A stretch of 29,989 bases of DNA from JBCBEX01 sp038528235 (GTDB taxonomy: Bacteria > Bacteroidota > Rhodothermia > Rhodothermales > Rubricoccaceae). The stretch spans positions 1-29,989 of the forward strand of contig JBCBEX010000055.1 in the NCBI GenBank assembly GCA_038528235.1, read 5' to 3'. Below the pieces are notes generated by a model that did not search any database, was not told where the DNA came from, and worked only from the letters and a program-made list of their open reading frames with translations. Each line of letters begins with the position of its first letter. The first letter of the stretch is position 1. Shown in pieces: positions 13,616 to 22,618 of the stretch. Both the position numbers and the translations under genes were made by a program.

Positions 13616-15784
13616 TCATCGCACGACCGTGAACCTCCGCGCTAGCGTGACCGTGGGTGTGACCGAGCGGACAAGGTAGACCCCGGCAGGCAACCGCGCC
13701 GCGTCGAGCGCGAGCGGATGCGTCCCTGCGGCGAGGAGGCCGTCATGGAGCGTCGCCACGCGGCGGCCGAGCAGGTCATAGATGGCGGTGTGCACGTCCG
13801 CGGCCTCTGGCAACGTCACAGCCACCGTAGTCGCGGCGGCGGCCGGGTTCGGGTAGACCCGCACGTCGAGCGCAGCCTCGTTGGGCGCGCCCTCGGTGGG
13901 CAACGGATTGGTGTCGCTCGCAAACACGAACTCGCCGAGCCGGGTGAAGCCCGTCGCCACGATCTCGCCCGCATCCGCGTCGTAGGTCGTTGTCAGCGGC
14001 TCGAAGTCGCCGCCTCCGACGTATTGACGGCGATAGACGACGATGCCGGCGGGGTCGACGATGCCCGGCATGGGGATATCATCGACGTTGAAGCGCACCT
14101 CGCTCGCCGCAGCCACAAGGCGCAGGTCGCGCTCGGGAATGATCGTCCAGCGGTACGGCGCGACCTCCTGCTCTGGAATCTCCGCGGCATCGAGCGGTGC
14201 GTTGCGATAGCGCGTCACGACGACATTCGCCCCACCTCCCACTGTCCGTTCGCCGCTCTCTGGTTCCGCCGCGACGAGGTCCAGCACGAGCGTGACCGCC
14301 GTCCCATCGAACGAATACGTGCCATCGTTGCCCACCACCGTCTCGGACTCCGCCTCGGCGTCGGCGCTCGTCAGCGCCTGAATGCGCGCGCCGTCCAACA
14401 CCCCGACGAACCCGATGTTGGCGCCTTGCGTCGGGGCCCCGACCGCGATCTCGTTGAGGCCGTCCCCGTTGATATCGCCGATGGGGGCAAAGGACTGGCC
14501 GAAGCGCCACTCGAAGGTCGTCGGGAAGTCGGGCAGGCTTGGGTAGACCTCTGCGAGGTCCGTCGCGAAGTCCTGGCCGATGGTGGCGCCGCTGGTGATG
14601 AAGAGCGCGCCGGAGAACGGCGCGGTCAGCGGCGGTGGGAGAAACTCGAAGCGGTTGAATTGCCGGATCGCCGAAATCCCAACATCGTCGACGCCATCGT
14701 TGTCGTAGTCGCCGACGTTCTGGATGTCCCAGCCGTAGAAGCGCTCGGCCTGCCGCTCCTCCTCGACGTAGGTGCCGATGCGTGCGCCGGTCGCGCCGTT
14801 GAAAAACGAGACCGTCCCATCACGGATGCTTCCGCTGACGCCCTCGAACGGCGCGCCTACGGCCACATCGGGAACGCCGTCGCCCGTCACGTCGCCCAGC
14901 GCAGCGAGGCTGATGCCAAAGGCTCCGCTCGCCTGTGCATTCCCGGAGGCCAGCGTATGGACGACCGAGCCGTCGGTGCCGTCAATCACGAACGCCCGGC
15001 CGGCGTCGGTCGTGCTCCCTACGTCGGCAAACGCCGCGCTCGTGATGAGGTCGGGGACGCCGTCTCCTGTCATGTCCTCGGCGCCCTCCACCCGGCTGTA
15101 GTAGCTGAAGGCTTGATTGATATCAGCGGTCGAGGTCCAGAGGAGCGCTCCGTCAACACCGCTGAAGGCGTAGATGGCGCCGTGGTCTACGCGCACCGCC
15201 CCGTTGATCGTGAGGTCTTCGTCGCTCGCAGCCACCGCGACGTCTTCGACGCCATCGCCGTTGAGGTCGCCCGCAGCCGCCACATCGAACCCAAAGAAGC
15301 CGTTTTCCTGGGCGTTTGGCGAGGTGAGCGTGCGGAGCGTGGACCCGTCGGCCCCGCTCACGAGGTAGGCAACACCGGCGATGGCCTGTCCGGCTACAGG
15401 GTCGTTGCTGCCGATGATCAGGTCCGGCACGTCGTCGGCGTTCACATCGCCCGTGACCGCCAGCGAGCGCCCGAAGAAGCTGTTTGGCGCGTTGGTCCGC
15501 GACGCCACCGTGCGGATCACGCTCCCATCGACCCCGCTCAAGAGGTACACCCGGCCTCGCGCGCCCTGTTCGTCGGGGGCGCCCACCGCGAAGTCAGGCA
15601 CCCCGTCATCGTTGACATCCCCTGCCGCCACCACGACCGCTCCGAAGAAGCCATCGTTCTGGCTGTTTGGGCTCCGTGCGGAATAGAGCGAGGTGAGCAC
15701 CTGCGCTTGGACGGGAATGGTCAGCGCGCCGCCGAGCAGGAGTAGACAAAGCGCCGAGACAAGAGGCGAGGGGAGCACGCGCAT
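13616..15784 (-). CDS. FG-GAP/VCBS (integrin-alpha-like) repeat surface protein with T9SS sorting domain
   Basis: From the ATG at 15784 this is 722 residues. The earlier in-frame start (15931) adds 49 basic residues before the signal peptide MRVLPSPLVSALCLLLLGG. At least six to seven FG-GAP blades follow to about residue 430, each with a calcium-loop-like signature such as GDVNDDGVPDFAVGAP, GDVNADDVPDLIIGS, GDLNGDGVEDVAVAA, GDVTGDGVPDVAVGAP and GDINGDGLNEIAVGAP, consistent with a seven-bladed propeller. A beta-sandwich spacer and an 80-residue T9SS module complete it ('VRVYPNPAAAATTVAV', 'IYDLLGRRVATLHDGLL', 'LPAGVYLVRS'). The predicted role is a secreted adhesion or matrix protein. The sorting-module DNA nearly duplicates that of the next gene upstream. 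Confidence 0.88.
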   Translation of the reverse strand: MRVLPSPLVSALCLLLLGGALTIPVQAQVLTSLYSARSPNSQNDGFFGAVVVAAGDVNDDGVPDFAVGAPDEQGARGRVYLLSGVDGSVIRTVASRTNAPNSFFGRSLAVTGDVNADDVPDLIIGSNDPVAGQAIAGVAYLVSGADGSTLRTLTSPNAQENGFFGFDVAAAGDLNGDGVEDVAVAASDEDLTINGAVRVDHGAIYAFSGVDGALLWTSTADINQAFSYYSRVEGAEDMTGDGVPDLITSAAFADVGSTTDAGRAFVIDGTDGSVVHTLASGNAQASGAFGISLAALGDVTGDGVPDVAVGAPFEGVSGSIRDGTVSFFNGATGARIGTYVEEERQAERFYGWDIQNVGDYDNDGVDDVGISAIRQFNRFEFLPPPLTAPFSGALFITSGATIGQDFATDLAEVYPSLPDFPTTFEWRFGQSFAPIGDINGDGLNEIAVGAPTQGANIGFVGVLDGARIQALTSADAEAESETVVGNDGTYSFDGTAVTLVLDLVAAEPESGERTVGGGANVVVTRYRNAPLDAAEIPEQEVAPYRWTIIPERDLRLVAAASEVRFNVDDIPMPGIVDPAGIVVYRRQYVGGGDFEPLTTTYDADAGEIVATGFTRLGEFVFASDTNPLPTEGAPNEAALDVRVYPNPAAAATTVAVTLPEAADVHTAIYDLLGRRVATLHDGLLAAGTHPLALDAARLPAGVYLVRSVTPTVTLARRFTVVR
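13623..13777 (-). repeat. Sorting-module repeat, copy 1 (about 96% identical to copy 2)
   Basis: These 155 bases, coding for most of the T9SS sorting module of the FG-GAP protein, align without gaps to 15935-16089 with 6 mismatches by direct reading. Confidence 0.9.
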
Positions 15785-15927
15785 AACCGGTGGTAGCAAG
15801 CGGGTAGGTGAGCAACGGCCCGGGTTGAGCAGAGGGCCATATCTGCATAAACGAATTCGTCGCACCAATCCCCTCACCTTCGCTCCGTGATTCTTGAGCG
15901 GACGGCCTCGGAGAGCACTGTGTTGGC

Positions 15928-18900
15928 TCACCGTACGACCGTGAACCTCCGCGCTAGCGTGACCGTGGGTGTAACCGAGCGGACAAGGTAGACCCCGGCA
16001 GGCAACCGCGCTGCGTCGAGCGCGAGCGGATGCGTCCCTGCGGCGAGCGGCCCGTCGTGGAGCGTCGCCACGCGGCGGCCGAGCAGGTCGAACACCTCCG
16101 CGCGGACCTCCATCGCCTCGGGCAGCGCCACCTCGACCGTCGCCACGCCCGACGCCGGGTTGGGATAGATCGCCAGCGCGAACAATTCGGGCAACGTGAG
16201 AGGTCCCCCTTCGCTCGCGACGGCCAGCGCACTCGCTGGGACGACGAGTTCGCCCGCGCGATGGCTGAACCGCAAGGGCGCGTCAAGCCGGATCGAGCCG
16301 AAGCCCGCAATCGTCCCCCGCTCCTCGGTCGCGCCGCCGGGGTTGAGGATGACCTCGCCACCGACGACATACGTGCCCTCGCCGTCGGCGTCCAGAACGC
16401 TCGACCCGGCCTCGGCGTCGGAGGCAAGCGGGAGCGCGGTGCCCCGCGGCGCGAGCACGAGGGTCGCCTCCCCCACCAGGCTCGCGTCGCCCTGCGACAC
16501 GGCGCGGACGGTGACCACGCTCGCGGCGTCGAACGCGATGGTGGCGGTGACGATCTCGACGGCGACGGCGCTGGCCGTCAGGTCGACGGTGAACGACGAC
16601 GGGCTGGTCACCCACCCGCGCTCGTCGGTGACCGTCACCGTAAGCACGTCGTCGTCCACGAGCGGGCTCGCGAAGCGCACGGGGATCTCGACAGTCGAGG
16701 TGATCCCCGCCTCGGCCACGTAGCGCTCGGGCACGACCACGACGCCGAGCGGCGCCGTGAGCCACCCTGCGAAGTCGACGCCCGGCGACACGGCATCGCC
16801 ATCGCCAGGGCCTGCGCCGGAGGGACCACTGGCGGCGCCCCACCAGTTCTCTGTCGCCACGATGCCGTCCTGCGCGAGCCGACTAGCGTTGCTTTCGGCG
16901 ACGACGCCGAGGCCGTTGCCCTCCACGTTGTTGAACCGGAAGAGGGCCGTATCCAGGTCGCCGAGCCGGAGCGCCGCGCCGCTGTTGTCAGAAAACGTGT
17001 TGCGCAGCCCTTCGAGGAGGCCGCCGGTCTGGCGGACGCCGTCGCCTAGGAGCGCGTCGAGGGGCTGCTGCTTCTCGAAGCGGTTGCCGTCGAGGACGAT
17101 AGAGGAGTTGGTGCCGAGGATGCCCGCCCCGTGCCCGAAGATCCGCGAGAGCGAGAGGGTCAGCTGGCCGACAGCGTCGGCGGCGATGGCCGCAGGCCCG
17201 TTGGTGCGACGCGGCTCTCCGTCAGGGCCGAGCTCGCCGAAGTCGCTGTTGGTGATCGTGATCGTCCCGAGGTTGCTCAACTCGAGCCCGGCGGCCTGGC
17301 TGCCTGCAAAGGTGACCCCGTCGAAGAGGATGTTGTCCGTCTGCTCCAGCGAGGCCCCCCTGTCGTTCGCGAGCGCGGCGAACACGGCGTCGCTCTCCAG
17401 CGAGCCCGGCGGCGACGCCCCGATGCCGAGGCCCGACCCGAAGATCCCGTCTGACTGCTCGATGGCGAGCCCGCGCGCAGCGGCCCCGTTCACGAACACG
17501 TCCTGCTGCACGCTTCCCGGCGGCCCGTCCAGCAGCCGCCCGAGCGCGACCTGCGAGCTGCCGAAGATCGAGATGCCGTCCTCAGCGGGTCCGAACACGT
17601 CGCCCACACCCATGACCGGACCGAACAGCGATCCGACCCGTGCGCTCGGAATCTCGATGCGCGACGAGTTGAGCACCTCGATGCCGTGCCGCCCGCTCGG
17701 CCCGGCCACGATCCGTCGCAGGAGCCCGCCGGTGACGCGGTTGAGGCAGAAGCCGCTGCGGCCGTTCGGGAGCGGGATCGCCGACCCGTTCTCGGGCTGG
17801 ATAAGGTCGCTCAGGAGTCGGGTCGCGGAGATCGAAATGAACACGGAAGCGTCGGCCCCATCGACGCCTGCGGGTTGCGGCGCGAGGTCTTCGAAGAGGT
17901 AACCGTAGTGCGCGTTGCTCCCGGAGACGACCTGCTCGGCGTCGGTGTCCCCGCCGAAGAGACCGCCGACCCCGTCCGCGAGGTGGAGCCCGCTACCCAG
18001 ATTGCCGATCCCTGCGAAGCCGCCCGGTGTCGTGCCGAGGTGCAGGTTCAGGAGACGCAGCGCGGTCGTGCCCGTGCCCGTCGCGAAGAGGCCGGCCTGC
18101 GGCTGCCCGGCATCGCCGCCGTTGTTCGCGAACACCGTGGGGACGCCCGGCGCGCCGACCGTCACGCGCGGCGAGTTGCCGATCCGCATGCCGCCGAAGG
18201 GGTTGCGGAGTTGCTGGAGAAGCGGGTTCGGTAGCGCGACCACGTCCGGCGTGAGGCCCGCCCACAGGTTGTAGACGCTCACCTCCTGGGAGTCGTCGAT
18301 GTCCATGAACCAACCGCCCGTCGCTCCGCCCTGCACGGGGTCGTCGTCTGGGTTCAACGAGCCGACCGTGATGCCGATGCTCTGGCGAATGCGCATGCCG
18401 CTCCCGCCGATCCGCCCGATGTGCGACGCGCGGAGCAACTGCCGACGGCGCATCCCGAGGGCCATGCTGCTCACACGGACGTTCTGCGAGGCCTCGATCT
18501 CGACCCCATTCTGGCCCGCGTCGCCGATGAGCAGGTTGCGCAGGGTGGCGTTCGCCACGCCGACGAGGCAGACGCCGTTCTGCTGGTTCGGCCGACCGAC
18601 CGGCTCGCCGAGGGCGTCGATGAAGCCCGCGGTCACGTTTTGGATGGTGACCCCGATGCGGCGCAGCCGACCCGCGACAGGCTCGCCTGCCCGCATGGCG
18701 CGGATGAGCGCCGCGTTGCCCTCGTCGCGCACGTAGATGCCGTTCTGGAAATTCCCCAGGACGGCCACGCCGATGTTCAGGAAGCGCGCGGAACGCGCCT
18801 GCCCCCCGCCCTCCGAGCCGATCTGGATGTTCGTCCCGCCCGAGACGTGGATGCCGTCGCCGCCGTTGCCGAGGCCGTCGGTGCCCGCGGCGTCGGACCC

Positions 18901-20412
18901 GACGATGAGTTGGTCGAGGCGGGCTCCGTCGCCCCCGACGACGTGGATGCCGTGGCGCCCGAAGCGGGTGACGATCAAGCCCCGGACAGTCACCGCGTCG
19001 GCGTCGATGCGTAGGCCGTCGGTGTCGTCCCCGGCCTCGGCCCCGTCGAGGCGCACGAGCGGGACGGCGTCGGTGCCCGGCTGCGTGGCCCCGTCCAGCG
19101 TGAGCGGGTCGGTGATGGCGGGCAGCGGCGAGCCGGGCGCGATCACGAGATCGGTCGGGTCGAGGTCGAACGCGACGAGGTCGGCGCCGTCACGGGCGTT
19201 GGCTTCCTGGAGGGCCGCGCGCAGGGTGCACTGGTCGCCCGTCGCCGCCGCGTCCGTGTCGCAGCGCCCATCGCTGAGGTCGGCATCCTCGTCGTCGCCC
19301 GCGTCGTTCACGATGAGGTCATCGGGCGGCGCGAGCACGGCGCGCCAGATGATGGCCTGGCCGCTGAAGTTCTGCCCCACGCCGATGACCACCTGGCCGT
19401 CGGCCGACACCTTCGGGTGCCCGCCGTCCGAGCCTTCGCCGCCCACGCGCCCACGCAGCGACGCCTCGACGTTGAGCCCATAGTCCACCACGAGCACGTC
19501 GAGGAGCGAGCGGGCCTGCCCTTGCGTCCAGAGCGCCGCGCTGCCGTCGGGGCTGGTGCGCGTCCGGTTCCAGAAGCCGACGAGGACGCGTCCGTCCGCC
19601 GACGCGCTCGTCACCCCCGCGCCGATGCCGTCTTCGAACGGCGTGGAGACGAGGTCGAGGGCCTGGTAGCCCCCCTTGGGCGTCCAGCGGAAGGGCTGGT
19701 AGATGAAGTCAGTTGGACTGGTTGGGAGGAAAGCCGTACCCGCGCCTAGCGTGCCGCTCGGTGCCGGGAAGAAGTCGACCATCGAATCGCTCCCGAACCG
19801 CCCGAGGTCGCGAAACCCGCCTGACTCGGTCCACCAGAACGCGGCGTTCGTGTCGCCGAAGACGCTCGTCTCCTCGATCCAGCGTCCGGCGACCACGCGC
19901 CCGTCGTCGGAGACGCCCTGCGGCTCGACCGCCTGCTCCACCCCGCCGAGGCGGCTCGCGCTGCCCTCGGATAGGCGGAAGCCCCCCGTGGGTACGGGCA
20001 GGAAGGTGCCATCGACGTTCCGGCTCGCCGATCCTGCGACAACACGTCCCTGCGACGACACGGCGGTAGCCCGCGTGAAGTCGGCGTACCCGACCTCTAG
20101 CACCTGCACGCCGCCGCTCGGCGTCCACTGCGTCGCCGTGCTTTGTCCGTCGACGAACGTGACGCCCACGGCTGTGCCGTTGCTGGAGACCGCCACCACC
20201 GGGTTCAGCCCCGTATTGAACGTCTCCGTGGTTCCGTCCGCCGTCCACCGGAGGAGCGTGCGCCGGTCCGGGGCGAGGAACCAGGCACGTGCGCCATCCT
20301 CCGCGACCGCCATCGGCGTGTGGTCCCCCGGCACATCGAGGACGTCGAACGACTGCGCGAGCGCAACGCTGGGCAGCAGCGTCAGGGCGAGGAGGGCGAG
20401 GACGAAGCGCAT
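15928..20412 (-). CDS. Very large HAF / CSLREA / beta-helix surface protein with T9SS sorting domain
   Basis: From the ATG at 20412 this is 1494 residues with signal peptide MRFVLALLALTLLPSVALAQ; the frame runs 83 residues further up without sense. Residues about 21-360 hold HAF-type repeats ('WTADGTTETFN', 'AVSSQGRVVAGSAS', 'GVSDDGRVVAG', 'WWTESGGFRDLG', 'SADGRVLVGFW'). A CSLREA-like junction follows ('CTLRAALQEANARDGADLVAF'). A long right-handed beta-helix runs to about 1180, rich in N-G-x-x-hydrophobic rungs, and contains 'NWWGAASGPSG'. A beta-sandwich (about 1190-1330) and the T9SS module ('IYPNPASGVATVEVAL', 'FDLLGRRVATLHDG') end it. The likely role is surface adhesion or glycan contact; the ligand is unknown. 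Confidence 0.87.
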   Translation of the reverse strand: MRFVLALLALTLLPSVALAQSFDVLDVPGDHTPMAVAEDGARAWFLAPDRRTLLRWTADGTTETFNTGLNPVVAVSSNGTAVGVTFVDGQSTATQWTPSGGVQVLEVGYADFTRATAVSSQGRVVAGSASRNVDGTFLPVPTGGFRLSEGSASRLGGVEQAVEPQGVSDDGRVVAGRWIEETSVFGDTNAAFWWTESGGFRDLGRFGSDSMVDFFPAPSGTLGAGTAFLPTSPTDFIYQPFRWTPKGGYQALDLVSTPFEDGIGAGVTSASADGRVLVGFWNRTRTSPDGSAALWTQGQARSLLDVLVVDYGLNVEASLRGRVGGEGSDGGHPKVSADGQVVIGVGQNFSGQAIIWRAVLAPPDDLIVNDAGDDEDADLSDGRCDTDAAATGDQCTLRAALQEANARDGADLVAFDLDPTDLVIAPGSPLPAITDPLTLDGATQPGTDAVPLVRLDGAEAGDDTDGLRIDADAVTVRGLIVTRFGRHGIHVVGGDGARLDQLIVGSDAAGTDGLGNGGDGIHVSGGTNIQIGSEGGGQARSARFLNIGVAVLGNFQNGIYVRDEGNAALIRAMRAGEPVAGRLRRIGVTIQNVTAGFIDALGEPVGRPNQQNGVCLVGVANATLRNLLIGDAGQNGVEIEASQNVRVSSMALGMRRRQLLRASHIGRIGGSGMRIRQSIGITVGSLNPDDDPVQGGATGGWFMDIDDSQEVSVYNLWAGLTPDVVALPNPLLQQLRNPFGGMRIGNSPRVTVGAPGVPTVFANNGGDAGQPQAGLFATGTGTTALRLLNLHLGTTPGGFAGIGNLGSGLHLADGVGGLFGGDTDAEQVVSGSNAHYGYLFEDLAPQPAGVDGADASVFISISATRLLSDLIQPENGSAIPLPNGRSGFCLNRVTGGLLRRIVAGPSGRHGIEVLNSSRIEIPSARVGSLFGPVMGVGDVFGPAEDGISIFGSSQVALGRLLDGPPGSVQQDVFVNGAAARGLAIEQSDGIFGSGLGIGASPPGSLESDAVFAALANDRGASLEQTDNILFDGVTFAGSQAAGLELSNLGTITITNSDFGELGPDGEPRRTNGPAAIAADAVGQLTLSLSRIFGHGAGILGTNSSIVLDGNRFEKQQPLDALLGDGVRQTGGLLEGLRNTFSDNSGAALRLGDLDTALFRFNNVEGNGLGVVAESNASRLAQDGIVATENWWGAASGPSGAGPGDGDAVSPGVDFAGWLTAPLGVVVVPERYVAEAGITSTVEIPVRFASPLVDDDVLTVTVTDERGWVTSPSSFTVDLTASAVAVEIVTATIAFDAASVVTVRAVSQGDASLVGEATLVLAPRGTALPLASDAEAGSSVLDADGEGTYVVGGEVILNPGGATEERGTIAGFGSIRLDAPLRFSHRAGELVVPASALAVASEGGPLTLPELFALAIYPNPASGVATVEVALPEAMEVRAEVFDLLGRRVATLHDGPLAAGTHPLALDAARLPAGVYLVRSVTPTVTLARRFTVVR
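15935..16089 (-). repeat. Sorting-module repeat, copy 2
   Basis: This is the partner of 13623-13777: 155 bases with 6 mismatches and no gaps. Identity falls off sharply beyond both ends, including the upstream part of the same sorting module. Confidence 0.9.
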
Positions 20413-20533
20413 GGGGAGCGAGGTCGACGGGAATGGATGGAGGTACTGCAATCCACGCAAAGCGGGCGGCGATCTCATCACACTGCCCGCAACATAGTCC
20501 CAAGGGCAGCCTGTCTCCGTGCACAACGATGCC

Positions 20534-22438
20534 TCAGCGCACGACCGTGAGCCGCTGCGTCGCGGCCAGGCCCTCTGCGTCGAGGCGCACGACGTAGACG
20601 CCCGCAGGCAGCTGTGCTGCGTCGAGCGCGAGCGGGTGCGTACCGGCAGCGAGGAGGCCATCGTGCAGCATCGCCACGCGGCAGCCGAGCAGGTCGAACA
20701 CCTCGGCGCGCACGTCGGCCGCCTCGGATAGCGTCACCGCTACGGTGGCGGAGGCAAACGTCGGGTTCGGGTACGCCGACAACGTGGCAGTCTGCGGCGC
20801 GCCTACCTCCTCGGCGTCCGTGCCGCGCAGCACCTCCTCCACGGCGGCGAGCGCATCCACCTTGCCATAGCCCCACTGCGGATTCGGGACGGTCCCCGTA
20901 AACGCATCGGCGCGGGCCGTCTGCTCCAGGATCGCGCGCACCTCCGCGGCGTCGAGCGTCGGGTCCGCCTGGAGCATCAGCGCGACGATACCGGTGAGCA
21001 CGGGCGCGCCCCCGCTCACGGCACCCAAGACGCCGTAGGGGTCGTCGCCGTCCTGGATGACGTTGCCGCGAAAGCTGTTGAAGAACGACCGCGCGCCATA
21101 CGCGCCGATGTTCGTGTTGCCGGGCACGCTCACGGCGACGCCGAGCCGCCCGTCGTAGGTCGGGCCGACGCCGCTGCCCGGCCAGAGCGCACCCGGACCG
21201 ACCTCGCTGCCGACGTTGGTGCGGGTGGTTCCGTCCACGTCCGTCCAGGTGTCGCGGAGGACGTAGGCATTGGGGCTCAGGTTGTGCTGCGCCGACGCCC
21301 AGTCCCAGACCGTGTAGCCCGGCACCGCAAACGTCGCGAAGCGGTTCGACACGGTACTGATGATGCTCGACGGGTTGAGCGACGCCTGGAAGCCGCCGTC
21401 GCTCACGCTCGTGCCGGTGAGGCGCACCGTGTAGGTGCCCGTCGTGGCGCTGTTGAAGTCGATGAGCAGTTCGCGGCGGCCGTTCGTCGCGCCCCAGAAG
21501 TCGACGCCGACGCCGTTGTGGAAGAGCGTGAAGCCGGGGCCGCTCGCGCTAGCACGCGCGCCGTTGCCGGGCGGCACGTACGGCCCATTCACCGTCCCGT
21601 CCGGCGCGACGACCTCGACGGTGAGCCGGTCGCTGCCGGCGTACCACAGGTCGAGCCGTAGGAACGTGCTCGCCTTCTCGATTTCCAGATCGATGCTCTG
21701 GCTAGCGTTGACAGCGCCTGCCGCGTGGTTGTCAACGCCGCCGTCGTCGCTCGACCCGGTGATGAACACGCGGCCGGGGAAGCCCGGCCCAAACCGCGCG
21801 TCGATGTCGCGGGCGCGGGCGCTCGTGCCGTCCATCGGCCCGCCGCTCGACCCGAAGTTGGCGAGCACCACGAGCGGCTTGCCCTCGGCCTCGGCGAGCC
21901 CGATCACGTAGTCGAGCGCGACGGGCAGCAGGTCGGGGCGATAGAACGGCGCCTCGGCGGGCTCGGAGCCGTGCGCGGGCGCGCCCTCGCTGGTGAACTT
22001 GACGATGACGAACTCGACATCCGGGGCCATGCCAGCATACCGCCCGTCGGAGGCGGCCCCGTTGCCCCCGGCGATCCCGGCTGTGGCCACCCCGTGCCCG
22101 ACGGCGTCGCGGTGCCCGAGCGGCGTCCCCGCAGACAGCGCGGCGTCGATCTCAGCGCGGGTGTAGACCGTCCCGAAGCTGGTCGGGTTGTCCGCGTCTC
22201 CCGCCCCCGCGTCGTCGATGAGGTCGTAGATCGCGAGGAGGCGCGTGGTGCCGTCGGCGTTGCGGAAGTCGCGGTGCGTCGGGTCGATGCCCCGGTCGAA
22301 GACGGCAACGAGGACGCCCTCACCGGTGAGCCCGTACTGCTCGCGCACGTCCTGCACACGGGTTTCGGCACGGACGCGCTCATCGGCGCGCACGGGTAGG
22401 GCGAGAAGAAGCAGGACGACGACGAGAAGCGAGCGCAT
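20534..22438 (-). CDS. Subtilisin-like S8 serine protease with T9SS sorting domain
   Basis: From the ATG at 22438 this is 634 residues (a GTG 9 bases earlier is less likely). The signal peptide is RSLLVVVLLLLALPVRA. The S8 triad is visible: Asp48 (VAVFDRGID), His115 (HRDAVGHGVATAG) and Ser475 in GAVSGGAPVLTG, which departs from the usual GTSMAAPHVAG. 'VVLANFGSSGG' holds the oxyanion-hole Asn. There is no long propeptide. A jelly-roll-like insert (about 230-350: 'IEKASTFLRLDLWYAG', 'YTVRLTGTSVS') sits between His and Ser, as in several Bacteroidota S8 enzymes. The C-terminal sorting module ('AYPNPTFASATVAV', 'FDLLGCRVAMLHDGLL') is related to those of the next two genes. It is probably a surface or extracellular protease. 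Confidence 0.9.
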   Translation of the reverse strand: MRSLLVVVLLLLALPVRADERVRAETRVQDVREQYGLTGEGVLVAVFDRGIDPTHRDFRNADGTTRLLAIYDLIDDAGAGDADNPTSFGTVYTRAEIDAALSAGTPLGHRDAVGHGVATAGIAGGNGAASDGRYAGMAPDVEFVIVKFTSEGAPAHGSEPAEAPFYRPDLLPVALDYVIGLAEAEGKPLVVLANFGSSGGPMDGTSARARDIDARFGPGFPGRVFITGSSDDGGVDNHAAGAVNASQSIDLEIEKASTFLRLDLWYAGSDRLTVEVVAPDGTVNGPYVPPGNGARASASGPGFTLFHNGVGVDFWGATNGRRELLIDFNSATTGTYTVRLTGTSVSDGGFQASLNPSSIISTVSNRFATFAVPGYTVWDWASAQHNLSPNAYVLRDTWTDVDGTTRTNVGSEVGPGALWPGSGVGPTYDGRLGVAVSVPGNTNIGAYGARSFFNSFRGNVIQDGDDPYGVLGAVSGGAPVLTGIVALMLQADPTLDAAEVRAILEQTARADAFTGTVPNPQWGYGKVDALAAVEEVLRGTDAEEVGAPQTATLSAYPNPTFASATVAVTLSEAADVRAEVFDLLGCRVAMLHDGLLAAGTHPLALDAAQLPAGVYVVRLDAEGLAATQRLTVVR

Positions 22439-22546
22439 GGGAGGCACCGAGCACGATGGAAGAAAGCATCGTCTCTATGTACGGCGTTCTCGCCTCCGTC
22501 TCTTCAACCGTATTGGCTTCCGTGGCGCCGCTGCGCCTCAAAAGCA

Positions 22547-22576
22547 AGGCGCCCCGCTGCGAACAGCGAGGCGCCT
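22547..22576 (-). terminator. Stem-loop terminator of the repeat-built surface protein gene
   Basis: AGGCGCC-C-CGCTG (22547-22559) pairs with CAGCG-A-GGCGCCT (22564-22576), with one mismatch and a 4-base CGAA loop. It lies about 40 bases beyond the stop codon at 22619. The remaining bases of the 22439-22618 gap show nothing notable. Confidence 0.65.
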
Positions 22577-22618
22577 CAGGTCTATCGACCAGGTGTGCCG
22601 TGACCTGTGTGCCGGGAC

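Noticed and set aside
13718..15745. A 675-residue open frame on the plus strand
   Set aside because: It is antisense to the FG-GAP gene, whose signal peptide, repeats and sorting domain are clear; high GC leaves few stops in the other frames.
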